A stretch of DNA of 64,000 nucleotides, from the NCBI GenBank assembly GCA_022559845.1, contig CM040126.1:43580458-43644457 (forward strand), given 5' to 3'. Origin of the DNA: Amorphophallus konjac. Its lineage: Eukaryota > Streptophyta > Magnoliopsida > Alismatales > Araceae. The translations under genes were made by a program, and so were the position numbers. Within the stretch, counting starts at the first letter, position 1. Each line of letters begins with the position of its first letter. This document shows positions 44,837-57,469 of the stretch, in pieces. A model generated the notes under the pieces. It was not told where the DNA came from, ran no database searches, and was given only the letters and a program-made list of their open reading frames with translations.

Positions 44837-47467
44837 TGTAACGACCCGAGAATCCGATTACCGGGAAGGCCCGATAACCCGAGACTCGCACCGCCACCCA
44901 CGAGTCCGAAGACTCGGAAGGGTTAAAAGGATGGTGTGGAGACTACACAAGTATCACAAATAATAATAGAAATTAAATAGTTATATAATTAAGTAGGAAA
45001 TAAATTAACAGTTTACATGATACATGGTCCACAAGATATAATAAAATAACAACAGCAGTAGTCCACAACTAGTACAGAGACAAGAAAGAAAAGTACACCT
45101 ACACGGGCATACCCCGGCTCTGACCTCTGGCACTAACGCTGGGCACCTGAACCACGCTGAGCCTCAGACGCGCTCCCCTGAGGCCGCGACTCACCTGAAA
45201 CACGGTGAAAACACGCAGGGAATGAGTCTCGGAACAAGACTCAGTAGGGATCACTCGAACCCTACCTCGCAACCGGAGAAACCGCTACGCTAGCAGTAAG
45301 CGAGTACCTCGAAAAGGGAAGCCATGTAATCTACAAAACACCGATCTCACGGCACGAAAGCGACACACGTGCCACGGTGGAACGACCGAACACCACGGTC
45401 AACACGACAAAACCCGAAGGTCGAAGTCGCAAAGACTGACAGTCTGACACTCCGACTCGACAGGAGTACCTCCCACTAGAAGCACAGTCGGTAGCGTCCC
45501 CTGACGTCTTACACCGCACCGCAGGTGAACTGCCTGACGTGGTAGCTCCTACCAAAGGCACGAACACCGCACAAGTAACCACAAACGAGTGACTAGCTGG
45601 GGTCACGCTCGTCAGCGTGGGTCCAACCGCCCCCAACCACATGTGCACACACAGACCGCGTGTCCCTGGTCTGGCCCTCTGACCGGTTTTCCCCTCAGCC
45701 GGACTCTGGCTACAAGACGTGGGGCCCGACGGAAACCGGTCCACAAACCGTCTCTAAGGGTAGCCTCTCCACCACTCCCTGGTGGGACCACACGCGTGTA
45801 AGCAGGCTACGACTAGTGGAGGGTCACTACGGAGTAGACTCTCAAGTCAATGGAAAACCACGTCACAATCGGACGGTACAAGGAACGTCCCTCGTACCAA
45901 CACCGTCGCACGGTGACAGAAGCCGACACCGACATCTCCCGGTACCACTCAATACGACGAGAGACATGCTGACACGACCCGTCCCCTTGAACGGTCCACT
46001 CTGGGCCGCTCAGGGATGTGCGGTCGCACAGGGACCGCACCAGGGTTAAACGGCCAGCACGGGACCGTTCTACCCAGGTCCAAACGGGCTGAAGAACGGC
46101 CAACATGGGCCCGTTCAACAGATGTGCGGCCAGCTCCTGGCCGCACGTGGGTGAGGAACGGTCAGCTCCTGGCCGCTCGTCTCCCAACGGTAATAAACCT
46201 GAACGGTTAGTCCTTAGCCGCACTAGGGAAGGGCGGCTACGATTTCGCCGTTCAAGGGTTGTGCGGTCCAGATCTGACCGCACACCCAGGCAACGGCACC
46301 AGATGACGTACGGCCAGCACCTGGCCGCACGAAGGGTTATGCGGCCAGCTCCTGGCCGCACACCCCGGTGCACTGTATAACGGTAATACTCAACGGTCGA
46401 AAACCCAGGGTTGGGCGGTCGTTATGGGGCCACACCTTAGGATATGCGGTCCCACGACAGACCGCGCAAGCCCACTGCGCGCCGAGCCCCAGCCACAGCG
46501 CACCGAGCTGATGGACGGCCAGAACGGGGCCGCACAAGGGTTGTGCGGGCCCTGGTTCGACCGCACATCGCCCACCAGCGCGAAAACGGCGAACCTCGCC
46601 GGAATCGCCCATTTCGGCCCCAAAACAAGCCCCACGAAGGGGGGAACGGTGAGAGAAGAACCCCCAAGCCCCCCTAGCATGCTCCTACGCCCTTAAACCA
46701 CGGAATCGGAGCTCAAAACGGTGGATCGGACGAACTCTCCCCGCGGCATGAACGACCCTTCCCGGCGCTAAAATAACCCCTCTCAACCTCGTCTCGAGCT
46801 AAAACTCACGGGGAAGAAAGGCAAGAGGCTAAGGAACGTCACCCTACCTCCGGTTCGCGACGAGACGCGCTGATCCGAGCTCAATCCCACGAAGAACGCC
46901 GTTAGAACCTCACCTTCCCACGCTTCCCATGCTTGCCGCACGCCCGCACGATCGCCTCGTCGTCACCCACGTCCTCGCGCCGTCGCACCGCCGCCGTCTG
47001 CAGCCAGAACGGAGGGCGTCGAGCTCGAACGGGAGGGAGAGAGAGAGAGAGGGCGGCGACGGTCGTGAGGGAGGAAGGAGAAGAAAGGAAGAAAAAGAAG
47101 AAAAAGAAAAGAAAATGGGGGTATTTTTAGAAAATTTGGAAATTTCATAAAATACCAAAAAATCAAAAATCACATTTCTGCGATTCTCGGAACGCACCGA
47201 TCACAATGGTACCACTCTCGCCTAGGTGAACGACCCGGTTCACCCGCAACGAGATTCCGAAGGAATTACCGAAACACACACTGATAATCGGAAAACACAC
47301 GCGGAAAAACCGCGGAACGCTCCCGGGCCTCCGAAACAACTCCGGACCGCGCCGATCCGAACACGAAAGATGTCCGAAATGAAATTTCAGACACAGCGGA
47401 GTCAAACACTCCGAGAAACTAGATCCGGGACCCACGAAGAGGGATCCGAAAGGTCCGGAATATTACA
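44837..47467 (-). repeat. 5' LTR of element E (right copy)
   Basis: 2,631 bp, collinear with 37,307-39,919 with many substitutions and small indels (several percent by eye, so older than element D). The palindrome array is at about 46,016-46,570. Confidence 0.9.
46016..46570. repeat. TGCGGCC/GGCCGCA palindrome array, right LTR of E
   Basis: The counterpart of 38,486-39,020. Several units are closer to perfect palindromes here, for example GCGGCCAGCTCCTGGCCGC at about 46,127 and again at about 46,341. Confidence 0.8.
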
Positions 47468-48160
47468 CCTAAGTTAGAATCTCGTTGAGCGGGAATCAAG
47501 AGGAATCAGAGAAGAGAGAGAGGTGGGAGTCGATTGATCGATCCTGGAGTGATGGTCAGGCTTCTGGAGGAGTGCTTGCCTCGTACGGAGGGTGCTCAGA
47601 AGATGTCCGTGAAGCCAGAAGAACGCTCGGAAGTAAACCGGAGTTCCCCACTGAAAACGGGGGGCTTTCTGACTGTAGCAAAGCGTGGGGTAGCCTGACT
47701 TACTATGTCTCTCTCTTGACGTGTCTATTCGTGTATCCTTGTATGTCTGGCGAGAGGTCCATTTATAGAGGTTGTCCTGGCGATGAAGGCCTATCCCTTA
47801 ACAGGGAAGGACATGAGTCGTGGGATAACATCTCCCTGTGATCGTGGGGAGTTTTCCGTTGAGACCCCGTTCCTCCAGAGTCGGACGGCCTTTAGGCGAG
47901 TCTTACGGCACCTGTGGGGCGTGCTCACCTTTACTGGAGTCATGGCCGATGATGGCGGGAGTAACATTCGGTCACCGGAGGGTCGTCTGGCGCTCAATAT
48001 GCCCGAGTTGATGCCCCTCGTGGGTTGGCGAATCTAATGGTCTGCCCTAATGGGTCGGTTGTTGTGGGCCGTGGCTGTCGGGGATCCGCTGTACGTATCA
48101 CAGGCTTTGGGCCGACGTAGGTATGGCGTCAGTGGGCCGCACATAGGCCAAGTCGATTTT
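47468..48160 (+). mobile_element. LTR-like fragment H, right piece
   Basis: This continues 37,200-37,306 after one CCTAA copy. CCATTTATAGAGGTTG at about 47,757 could be a TATA box. It ends near the change to AT-rich DNA about 48,160. No protein is recognised in its short frames. Confidence 0.4.
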
Positions 48161-49830
48161 ACCCTCCTCAATAATCATATCCCTCTAATTAACAAAAAAT
48201 ATCAAAATATTTCAAAATATCCTCTACCATCTCTAATAAATATAGTAAATTATGGTCTCATCTTTCCAAATTATTCTGTCTAGTCTCTTCTAATTAAGAG
48301 CACTATCTATTATTTTGAGTTAAATACTCAATTAATTGTGGTCAAGGGGATGAATACCTACAAGGAAAGATTGAGGCCAGTGGGGGAGGGATAGGTCCAG
48401 CCTGGTGCCCTCCAACTTCCTTACTTTGGGTCTTCCAAACGATTGGTGGGGGATGGGGGTGCAACATATATTTTGCCACACGGAAGGCACGCCAATGTGC
48501 ATCAGATAAGAGTCACAATTATCTAGGCAGCCACGGGCCGAAGTGCTGATGGGAACAGAATCCCTCTTCACAAGAAAAACCCCTTCCGGAGCAGTACCCT
48601 TAACTTTTCCATGCTTTCTTAGTTTTTTTTGTGCCACGATATTTGTAAATTTGAGTGCCCATTGGAGTATTTACTTTATGTAAGAGGTATTTTCACATAG
48701 TTATAATATTTTCACCTATTCAAATGACAATTCTACTTAATTACAGAATTAGTTTACAGCCATAAGCCTCTCACAAATCCATATGTTAAATCTCACCTAT
48801 TCATAGAAGTTGAGTTTTTTGACAGAGGTGTCGGGTCACACTTTCCGGAGTATCTATACGTTTCCCATCCGCCGTTCCCCTCCCTGGTATTTACTGAGTC
48901 GTAGACTCTTAACTAGTATTGCTTTCTTCCACCGTCACATTGTTACTCTCAAAGCTAGATGGGATCTATATTGATGAAGGTCATTGAGACAAATTTCACC
49001 TTCAACAAAGAAGAATGCAACTCTGTACCCCTGATTGAGTCGACCCATAAAGATCCCGTTTTATGGTACGGAGGTGTTTGCACCACGTAAACATTAATTT
49101 TAAAATATTATATATATATATATATATATATTAGTATATTATTAATTCTGCGTGATTGATTTACTAGATGATTAAGATTCGTGTATTAAATTTTTTTATC
49201 ACCGATCGTAGTTGGTATTAATTTACGTCAATATAATTCACACACTTGATTAATTGTCAAATTTTTTTTCAACCCTTACAATCTCCGTTGTTACATTAGG
49301 GATTCGATTCGAGAAGGGATTCTCGTGTCCTAAGATAGAGTTATATTTACAATTTTCTTCTGGATTAGAGTTACTTGTAATTTCTCGAAAACTAGGGTTT
49401 ATATAATTCTCACATTTTTGTATAATTCCTCATGATATTTATGTAATTTCATAAATTTTCGAGATAAAATTATAAGTTTCAAGTTTTATGAAAATAAACA
49501 CGATCTTTCCATCAACTTTGAGAATATTTAGACGAACTTGAACATTTCTTGAATAATTTATGTATTTCAGAGAGTTTTGCATAATCTCTGAGGTACTTTT
49601 ATAATTTCATAATAAATGGTAAAATTATAATTTTTTTAAACTACAAGATTTTTCTCGTGATTGAGTAACAAATTCTTAGAACTTTGACCATTTTAAGATC
49701 AACATAATTTTTCCATGATTTTTATAAATTTGATATCAAAATACAAGATAACTTTCTCAACGGAGGGTATTTATGTCATATACTCTTTCAATTGAGGGTT
49801 TTACACAATTGAATGATCTTCAAATTTTAA
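48161..49830. other. AT-rich intergenic DNA
   Basis: It includes a (TA)n run at 49,108-49,132. A minus-strand open frame of 101 codons (48,332-48,637) is more GC-rich and compositionally protein-like than its surroundings but resembles no family I know. Confidence 0.5.
49108..49132. repeat. (TA)n microsatellite
   Basis: About 12 TA repeats. Confidence 0.9.
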
Positions 49831-51130
49831 AAACTCCAAGGGCCGCTTTGAAATTCGGCTGGGGATACCGTGTTCGACCCCAGAGGGTTGAATACGGTGC
49901 CCGACCCCGGTTAAAACAAATGTGTGTGAGGGGAGAGTGTGGGCCTCCCATATTTCTCTCTAATCGGGATTTGAATCTACGGACGATATTCCGATAACAA
50001 AGCGGGCCTAAGGGAACTCCGCCCAAGCTACCTCCTTGCCCAAGTGCTCCTCTAAGTGCTCCAAACTTCAACTTTTGTGCTCCCTTCCAAAGTTTTCAAA
50101 GTCTCTTTCCTCTCTCATCAAGGCCCCCTATTTATAGGAGTTAGGAGAAGAAAACATGGAGTTCCTCTTGATTTGAAACATGTATTGCATTAGGAGATGC
50201 TTCCTCTGGGTTTGTGACCGGAAAATCTTGCACCTCCTAGTATTCTTTTTTTTATTTCTCCTTTTTTTTTGTTTTGGGGAGAGAGTGTGGGTAGAAAAAG
50301 GGGGCGGAGGAGGCTCCTCCAGGTTTGCAGACCCGGAGGGGCCTCTCTCCTAGTCTGCCTTTCTTTTTTATTTTTGTTTTATCGAATAGCAAGAGAGAGG
50401 GAGAGAAACCCGGAGGGGCTTCCTCCTGGGTTGGCAGCCGAAGGAGCCCTCCTCAGGTATGTGCAACTGGAGGAGCCTCCTCTGGGTCTACAAGACTCGA
50501 AGGAAGCTCTTCTATTCTAGGTTAGAGAGAGAGAGGGGAAGGGTGGTCCCTCCTAGGTTCCCAGTCCAAAGGGGGTTATAAAACCCCGTTGACTTGTCCC
50601 TTTCTGGGATGTTTTCATGTCTTTTTGCTCATCTCTACAAGGTGGCAGCGCGTGGTGGTTCTTTGATTTTTCTTGACCTTGTTCGACATCGTTTTGCTGC
50701 CTTGGGTCCTAGACTGGAGGTATAACTTTGCAGCGCATTGAGGACATCCCACGGACATCGGGGATTGTTGTCTTTTGATTGTTTGTTGTGTGGGTACGTG
50801 GCATAGCGTCTCTCACCAAGTGTCTGACAGAATTAACATGTATTAAAACATATAATCTTCATGTAAATAATCTTGTCCGACGAGATTCTGAGGGCATTTA
50901 AAATTAACCCTCATGTAACAGTCACGGTTTTACATCGTTTTACGCCGTCAGTTAGTAGATTTATAGAAAATATATCATAAAAATTGCATGGTTCAACAGG
51001 AGGTCTTAGGTTCGACTCTTAAGTTAATTCTCGGATGGATCCTAGCTAAAGCCAGAGGAGCCACCTGATAGAGTGAGGGGGCAACATCCATGCCGGTGGC
51101 ATGCAGATCCACATGCAGAGAAGGCGTCCA
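49831..51130. other. Unclassified, partly repetitive intergenic DNA
   Basis: Between 50,270 and 50,580 there are several GGAGG...CCTCC inverted motifs (GGAGGAGGCTCCTCC, GGAGGAGCCTCCTC), reminiscent of the motif arrays in the LTRs of this window, but no LTR ends were found. Around 51,010 GGTTCGACTCT resembles a polymerase III B box. No gene is supported. Confidence 0.4.
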
Positions 51131-51399
51131 GGTTGAGAGAGGGCGCAACAGTAACACCAATATCTAGTACGCATAGTGGGAGAAGAAGAGCCGAAGGGCG
51201 CTGGCGCTACACTGTCCATGGGCACATATTAGAACCTGCTAGTGCAGGATCCTCGATCAACAATAGGAGATGCATGCATGTAGGAGTGGCAACTGATGGA
51301 GATGACGATACACTGGTGGGTGGAGCCATTGATTGGCTGAGTGGGAAGGGACGCGTAGACATATTGTCACAGCCAGAGGTAGTCATATATAGCCGGAGG

Positions 51400-52425
51400 T
51401 GGCGAGGCAATAGGTAGAGCATCCGGACGTCGACCAGGGCCTAGAATACTCGCACTAGGGAGGAATAGATTTGAGCTCGATGTGGGTGCATTAGAGGTGC
51501 ACAACCTTCTAATGAATTGAAAGCACGCTTCATCAAAGACAACATGCCTGCCGAGCAATGTGTGTCCCCTGCTAGTGGGAATGTCAAGACATTAATTTGT
51601 AACCATTTTGAGGACTGTACTTGTAGCCCAAGAAAACACAAAGATTAGAGTGATATTCAAATTTTCGAGAATTGTAATTAAGGGCATAGGCAAGGATAGT
51701 AGCTTGTGAATCCAAACACGCGAAGGATCTATAATCTGGGACAAGCCTAAATAAAACTTCAAACTTGTTTTATAGGACCGGAGTGGGAAGCATGTCGATA
51801 AGAAATGTCATCATAGAAATCGCTACATCATAGTAAGAGAAGCAAATAAGATCTCACCTCATGATAGCAAGTTGTCAGGTTCTACTATACTCTCTTTAGG
51901 GGCTTATCTAGTTCACATTTAGCCTTATGTTAACATGGGATTTGTTAGTCTCGGGAAAAAAAAGATGTATGTGAGTTAGACGTCGTTAGATTTGAACTTA
52001 GATTTCTCACACTCCACATGTAAACTCTTGGCCGTCGTCAAAAAAGGAAAAAGAAAGTAAAAGAAAGGAATAGATCCAATGGCGAAAAGTGCGAGAGTGG
52101 CTCTATAATGTGTTTGTGCTTCCTCTGGGCAATCCATTTTGCTCACTAGTGTGTGGACATGTAAGTCCATGCTCAATGTCTTTGTTAGAGATCAAGTGGG
52201 AATAAAAAGATTTATACTCACCATACCAGACTGTCTAAATTCATAATTAAATGCCTTGAGTTTGGTATCAAAATATTGTTCGACATGTTTTTGACAGCGT
52301 ATAAAGACAGTTTGCACATCATATTTCCTAGCCATTTGAAACACCCATTTAAATTTACCAAAGTCATCTAAAAATGTACGCAATAAAGGCAACCACGGGA
52401 TGATTGAACTGGGGTAGGCCCCCAC
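51400..52425 (-). pseudogene. Ty1/copia integrase fossil
   Basis: Read on the minus strand in changing frames, the segment follows the order of a copia integrase: DDFGKFKWVFQMARK and VEQYFDTKLKAF (core start), CPHTSEQNGL (before the catalytic Glu), MLPTPVL and FEVLFRLVPDY, CVFLGYK-like sequence, and GRHVVFDEACFQF. These correspond to well-known copia motifs (HTSQQNG, LPTPVL, CVFLGYS, SRHVVFDE). Many stops and frameshifts separate them. No LTR, protease or RT part was found nearby, so only a fragment survives. Weak similarity may go on to about 51,130. Confidence 0.8.
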
Positions 52426-52620
52426 ACATTTTAGAAAAAGATTTTTTTAGTTTTTGGCCCCTAAATTCTTTCGATATTAAAAAAAGTCTTCCTAATCCAT
52501 CTATTTTTCTAGAAGCCCTTTAAATAGTGTCTGTTACATAAAAACCCCTTGCCATTGGTTTCATATATAGTATTTAACTATAGTTAAGGTTAAACTGACG
52601 TGATGAAATGACCAAAAATA
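52426..52620. other. AT-rich spacer
   Basis: Nothing recognised. Confidence 0.5.
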
Positions 52621-52912
52621 TTCTTGAATAACCTCCACCCAAAGAGAGAGAGAGAACGGGAGGAGGGGGAGAGAGAAAGAACGTTGGTGGGAGTCTCCCC
52701 CTCCAACATCGGCACCCCTGCCCAGCGAAGTGACCGGGGTGATGAGAGAGAGAGAGAGAATGGAAGGAGAGAGAGAGAGAGAGGAGGGGAGAGCGTCGGT
52801 GGGGGGGCTAGAGAGAGAAAAGTGGAGGAGAGAGAGTGCGAGAGAAGAGGGGAGGGCACCAGAGGGGTCTCCCCCTTCGATGCTGACACCCCCACCCAAT
52901 GGGGTGGGGTGC

Positions 52913-52986
<74 letters not shown>

Positions 52987-53199
52987 CACCGATAGGGGGT
53001 CTCCTTCTCAGACATTAGCACCCCCACCCTATGGGGTGGGGTGCCCAAAGAGAGAAAGGGAGGAAGGAGAATGGCCAGCACATCCCTCCTCGGGGCCCCG
53101 ATTTGCCATCCTTGCCCCCACGGCATTGGCCCCGCCATGGTCGCCTATTGCATCGCCTCCAGCCGCGTAGTCGGCGTCCCCTCTGGCTCTAGTGCCAAC

Positions 53200-53250
<51 letters not shown>
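52620..53250. repeat. GA/TA-rich minisatellite region
   Basis: Three diverged units of about 130 bp combine GTCTCCCCCTCC, GGCACCCCCACCCAATGGGG followed by TGGGGTGCCC, and a (GA)n-rich part. The middle section can fold as a hairpin of GGGCACCCC and GGGGTGCCC arms. It contains (TA)n at 52,914-52,949 and (GA)n at 52,950-52,984 and 53,204-53,249. Long minus-strand frames here are Ser/Leu runs from the repeats, not genes. Confidence 0.8.
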
Positions 53251-53252
<2 letters not shown>

Positions 53253-53888
53253 GATAGTTTGGGAAAAAAATTAATGAGAGTGAGGGGAAGGAATATTCCC
53301 CAAAATTGGATGGCATATTTTAATTTTTACTAACAGTTTGAAGACTTACAGGGGATTAGAGAGGCTTATTCCTAATATCAAAAGACTTTAGAGACTAAAA
53401 ACTAAAAATGCCTTTAAAAAATGAGTTCTAAAGGTCAAGGTTTGTCATACCGACCGTATCGACACTGCTTGGTATGGTCCAATATGCCGTTGTCCCACCC
53501 CGTGCCAAGAAGAAGGCATTTTTTTGTCAGAAAACTTATTTCTTATGGAAACTTAATTTTTTGTAAGATTAACTCTAAACTTTTAATAATAGTGGATTTA
53601 ACTTGTAAAATAGTAGATATATAAGAATAGTGGATTTAATTGTTTCTTTTATATGTGGCTATACTTAGTTATACATAATCAAATATATTATATGAAAATA
53701 TAAAAATAGATAATGTCAAAAGACCAGATACTCAATTAATGAAAATAGAACATACTTATGGTCAATCATCTAACTCATTTGACTCAAAGGTTTCCTAAAT
53801 CAGATACATATGGCTCATGACCTGTAAAGTCTATTTCCACCCTAGTGGGTGGAGGTGCATGCAGGTGACTCTAAAGAAATTTAACCAT
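53251..53888. other. AT-rich intergenic DNA
   Basis: No supported feature. Confidence 0.5.
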
Positions 53889-54272
53889 CTACACAAATAA
53901 TGGGTCATGTGCAGTGGTAGAGAGTGCATGAAATTGTCTAAAAAAAGTTCTCACTACATCTACACAAGCCTCCCTATCATCTACTACCGATCGGACCAGT
54001 ACTGGTGGTGGTGGAACCCTAGACTTGGAGGAGGATGTAGCACCATGTCTCCTACCACAGAGATAGCCATCCTGTAACACTATCCAAAAGTAATCTCGGA
54101 CATTATGTGGAATTGAGGGACATAGAGGATAATCTTGTCCCACTCCCATGGGATGCTCTACAAATCTGAGTATGCTAGTGACACAATGTAGGCAATATCT
54201 ACAATACATGTGTCGATCACCCTTAACATTATACCCGTGCTCCCACGGACGAGGGTGGCGATGTTGGTCCAT
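53889..54272 (-). pseudogene. hAT transposase N-terminal BED zinc-finger fragment
   Basis: A 127-codon frame from ATG at 54,272 begins MDQHRHPRPWEHGYNVKGD and contains CRYC, HPMGVGQDYPLCPSIP and NVRDYF. This is the pattern of the N-terminal BED-type DNA-binding finger of plant hAT transposases (PxWEHG, CxYC, HLxGxGxxxxxCxxVP). The frame stops soon after (AHDPLFV) and no catalytic core follows, so it is truncated. It lies about 580 bp downstream of the stop of the hAT remnant, and may be a second copy. Confidence 0.65.
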
Positions 54273-54851
54273 GATGATTTGCAAGTGTTGAATAGTTTTA
54301 TATTAGGTAATTGAACAGCAAGTGCAAAAGCCAAGATATGAACAAATAAATAGTAACTTGAAACTAAGATATAAATATATGTAAAAAAAATTACTCCAAA
54401 TCATATTGGCTCAAAATCGGCCAACTCCTATCTCCAAATAATCGGACGTTATATGTGGTCTCCAAGTAGGATAAGAAGTCTATCTAGGACATGGAACTTT
54501 CATAGGACGTGACGTACATCTATAAGTAGTACTCATACTCTCAAGAACCATGACTGTATACTGCCAGCAATGGCTGTGCAGCTAAGAGGTGACCATATTC
54601 ATAGTCATATAGCAGTGCAAAACCATAATTTTGAGGGTATGGATACACTAGGAACAATGCATTGCTACTCTTTGAATCGTCATCATGTCTGTACTACTGC
54701 CATGAACATCCATACTCATAGTCAGAACTCCGAGAGTCATGTGTGCTCAATCTCTCATAATCTGACAGCATGCATTTGGCAGCTGCTACTGTCTATCATA
54801 GAACTTCCATAGTATCTTTCCCAACAGTCAACTGCCTGCCTCGCCCTATCA
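54273..54851. other. Spacer between hAT fragments
   Basis: No supported gene; short frames only. Confidence 0.4.
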
Positions 54852-55068
54852 TTAAGCACCATGATCAATATCATGTGTGTCATGTGTAAAGTCTTGCTCC
54901 CCTATGAATACCATGCCAATGCCACTGTGACCACCACTATCGTGGCCTTGAGCACCTCTGCTCTGACCACTGCTCTGCTCTTGACCACTTGCACCACTAT
55001 CCCCATGACCAGTGCACTGACCACCACGAGAATTGCCACCACTGTGGGAAGAAGGTGCCGTTATACTA
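54852..55068 (-). pseudogene. hAT transposase gene remnant, C-terminal tail
   Basis: This continues the minus-strand exon that starts right of element F (61,592 onward). It encodes a Gly/Ser/His/Gln-rich tail (SSHSGGNSRGGQCTG) and an acidic end (DTHDIDHGA), then TAA at 54,852. Low-complexity Gly/Ser tails are common after the dimerisation domain in plant hAT proteins. Confidence 0.6.
55064..55068. repeat. Target duplication of element F, left copy (TACTA)
   Basis: The right flank 61,592-61,596 reads TACTG: four of five bases agree. Confidence 0.6.
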
Positions 55069-57147
55069 TGATGGGAATCCACGCCGAGCATGTACATTTT
55101 ATTTTATATTTATGTCCTTTAGTTTATTTGTATATCCATGGGAAAGTATATGCGCAATTGTACAGCTTTGTAAGCCAATGCGTCATTCCCACGGATTGTG
55201 TGGGTTTCTACGTAATTTGTCAGTAGGACCAGCAAGGGCCCTCAGCCCTTTCCCATTGGTCCATGTCATCCATGTGGGGCTGGTCAACCATCCTAGGTGG
55301 CCATCTAGAAGGGTTGAATGGCAATTGTCCACATGGGGGACAAATAGACATGAAAGTCCAAGATGCCACCTACCCCCTCCCCTTGGTCAATAGGCCGCCC
55401 CCCCTTTTAATTTATTTTTATTTTTTGTGTGCTGGTCACACTTCATCCAAGCCATCTATTCCCCACCCCTAGATCCAAAGGTGGAGATTGCATTTGATGA
55501 GGAGCATATAAAACCTTGTATTTTCCATTTGATAATTAATGAAGAATAGAAAAAATTGTGTAAGCCAAGGAGCTTCTTGCGCCCCCAGCCCTCTCCCCTC
55601 TGGTTCTTCCTTATCCAACCCCCAATTCTGGAGTGGATCCTCTCTATCTCCTCCCCCTCAATCTCTGAGTTCATCTCCGGTGCCGCCGCCGCCGCCATTC
55701 GTGCCGCCAACGAGCCGCCGCGACGCCGATTCTGAAGTGCTGCCAAGGTTCTGTTTTATAGAACAGAGATCTACTACGGGAATTCCTGTACTCAACTCCG
55801 ACATCCTCTTGATCTGAAATTTTCAGAAGTTGTTCCTATCTTGTATCCCCATCTCCACAAAAACTGTCACGTCCAAATTCATTCTTTTGATGTTTTTACA
55901 TTTTCGGTCTTCAATCTACCCTAGATCTATCTGCTGTCTGTTCACTGTAATAGTCCGCCTGAGTTTCTCATATTCGACCCATCTTTTGATTTTCCCAGGC
56001 ATCCCCAATTTTAATGGAGATTCTGTCCACCTTTCCCTTTCTCCACAAATTTTATGGATTTTTTTTCAACTCTCCACATATTTTCTAAAATTCGTCCAAG
56101 TTCCTATCTACAGTTCTGCCAGTCTGTTTCCAGATCCAACTACAGTCCAGTATACAATTCTTAGAAAATTCCATTCTCCACAAAACTTTTCATAAAATAT
56201 ATTCCCGTCTTCCTTGTTCAATTCTCTACAACTTTTCTGAAGACCCCAACTTCATATTCGGAGGTCTACCTATCGGTCAACGGCAGTTCTCAGACAACTC
56301 CTCTGCTGATCTGAGATTTTGGCCACTGTACAACAGCAGCTTAGAAATTCGGTCAAGGCCATATATGGAGCACTCCATTTTTTCTCTCAGGTCCTAGATT
56401 GAATTATTTCGAGTTAGCTTTCCAACGGTGCCAGTTTCGTGTCGATCCGACATCGGGGCTGATCGCAGCGTCCGTTCTCGTCGGAGCGCGCGCCTGAAAA
56501 CAGAACCGGCAGATTCGTGGCCGGTTATTCCGACCGGTGCCGAACGGAGCCGCCCGGCCTCCGGTCGACGTTCCAGTGTGCCGCCATCCTAGGGGGCACT
56601 TACCCAAGTGTCCCCACTATAGCGGTGCCACCGGGTCCCACACGGCCCCTCCAGACAGCACGTGGGCCCCACTGTCGCGAGTACGTGTGTTGCCGAAGAG
56701 ACGCGAGAAGCCGCCCGTCAACCCGAATTCGGTCCTCCCGGACCCACTTGTGTAGCCCTTTACCTCCCTGCGTGGAGTGGGTGATATTTCATTGCTATCA
56801 TTATTGTGTAATATTTGTTCCGGGAGTACTAGGTCGGCCGGGTCCGTCTTCCCCACGCCCGGTAGCGTGGAGGTATCGTTTCCGCTCCCTTCTCGGCATT
56901 TGCTTTCCTTCGCATATATATCTTTATGCCGCTACTAGAGAGCATGTGTAGGGATATCTAGCTCGCTATATGATGTTTAGCACCGCTGCTGCGAGAGAGA
57001 GAGAGTGACCGTCCCGTGACCCGATCCGGGCACAAAAGAGAGCCGATCACCCTAGCTCATTGCCGATTTCTCAACCGCGCACGTCCGACGCTTCCCTCAT
57101 TAAGGGACAATCGCGAGCTTGTCGTGTCCGTGGTCCGTCCCGCATCA
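55069..57147 (+). repeat. 5' LTR of element F
   Basis: TATA box in GCATATAAAACC at 55,507; U3 is about 440 bp and R-U5 about 1.6 kb, the same unequal layout as in element D. Confidence 0.9.
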
Positions 57148-57150
57148 ATT

Positions 57151-57162
57151 TGATATCAGAGT
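57151..57162 (+). other. Degraded primer binding site of element F
   Basis: TGATATCAGAGT differs at two positions from TGGTATCAGAGC and stands three bases after the LTR. Confidence 0.75.
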
Positions 57163-57469
57163 GAGGTTGAGTCTAGGGTGTCAAAAAAAGTGTCCTTTAC
57201 GTCTAGCCATTAGTCATTGTCTAAGCCGTGTTTAGGGTCATCATTGTTTTAAATCAAAAAAAAGTGTCTTTTGCATTGCATCCCAATAATTCAGTATATC
57301 AAAAGGTGTTATCCGAACGTTAGGCTATGCCTATCGGGAAGGCCGCACACTTGCGCGAGTGATCTTCGGATCGCTTAACTCCGCCACGTGCCGAGTTTTG
57401 GTTACGTCTAGGTGCATCATCTGGTAGTGTGCATTTGCATTAGTCGGTGTCTCCTACTCCGTGTCTTGC

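Larger units (their letters stand above)
37307..47467 (-). mobile_element. Element E: Tekay/Del-like chromovirus, decayed
   Basis: A 10,161-bp element in minus orientation with LTRs of 2,613 and 2,631 bp (plus-strand ends TGTAACGACC and ATATTACA), a perfect CCTAA duplication, Met-tRNA primer site, purine tract and all gag-pol domains. The reading frame has several stops and one frameshift, so it is no longer autonomous. It split fragment H. Confidence 0.95.

Noticed and set aside
50985..51060. tRNA-derived SINE or tRNA (GGTTCGACTCT B box)
   Set aside because: No convincing A box, cloverleaf or element ends were found.
52561..53316. Ser/Leu-rich frames resembling signal or membrane segments
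   Set aside because: They come from GA/CT repeats.
54989..55393. Frame across the left LTR border of F
   Set aside because: It joins hAT tail and LTR sequence in the wrong orientation and has no conserved domain.
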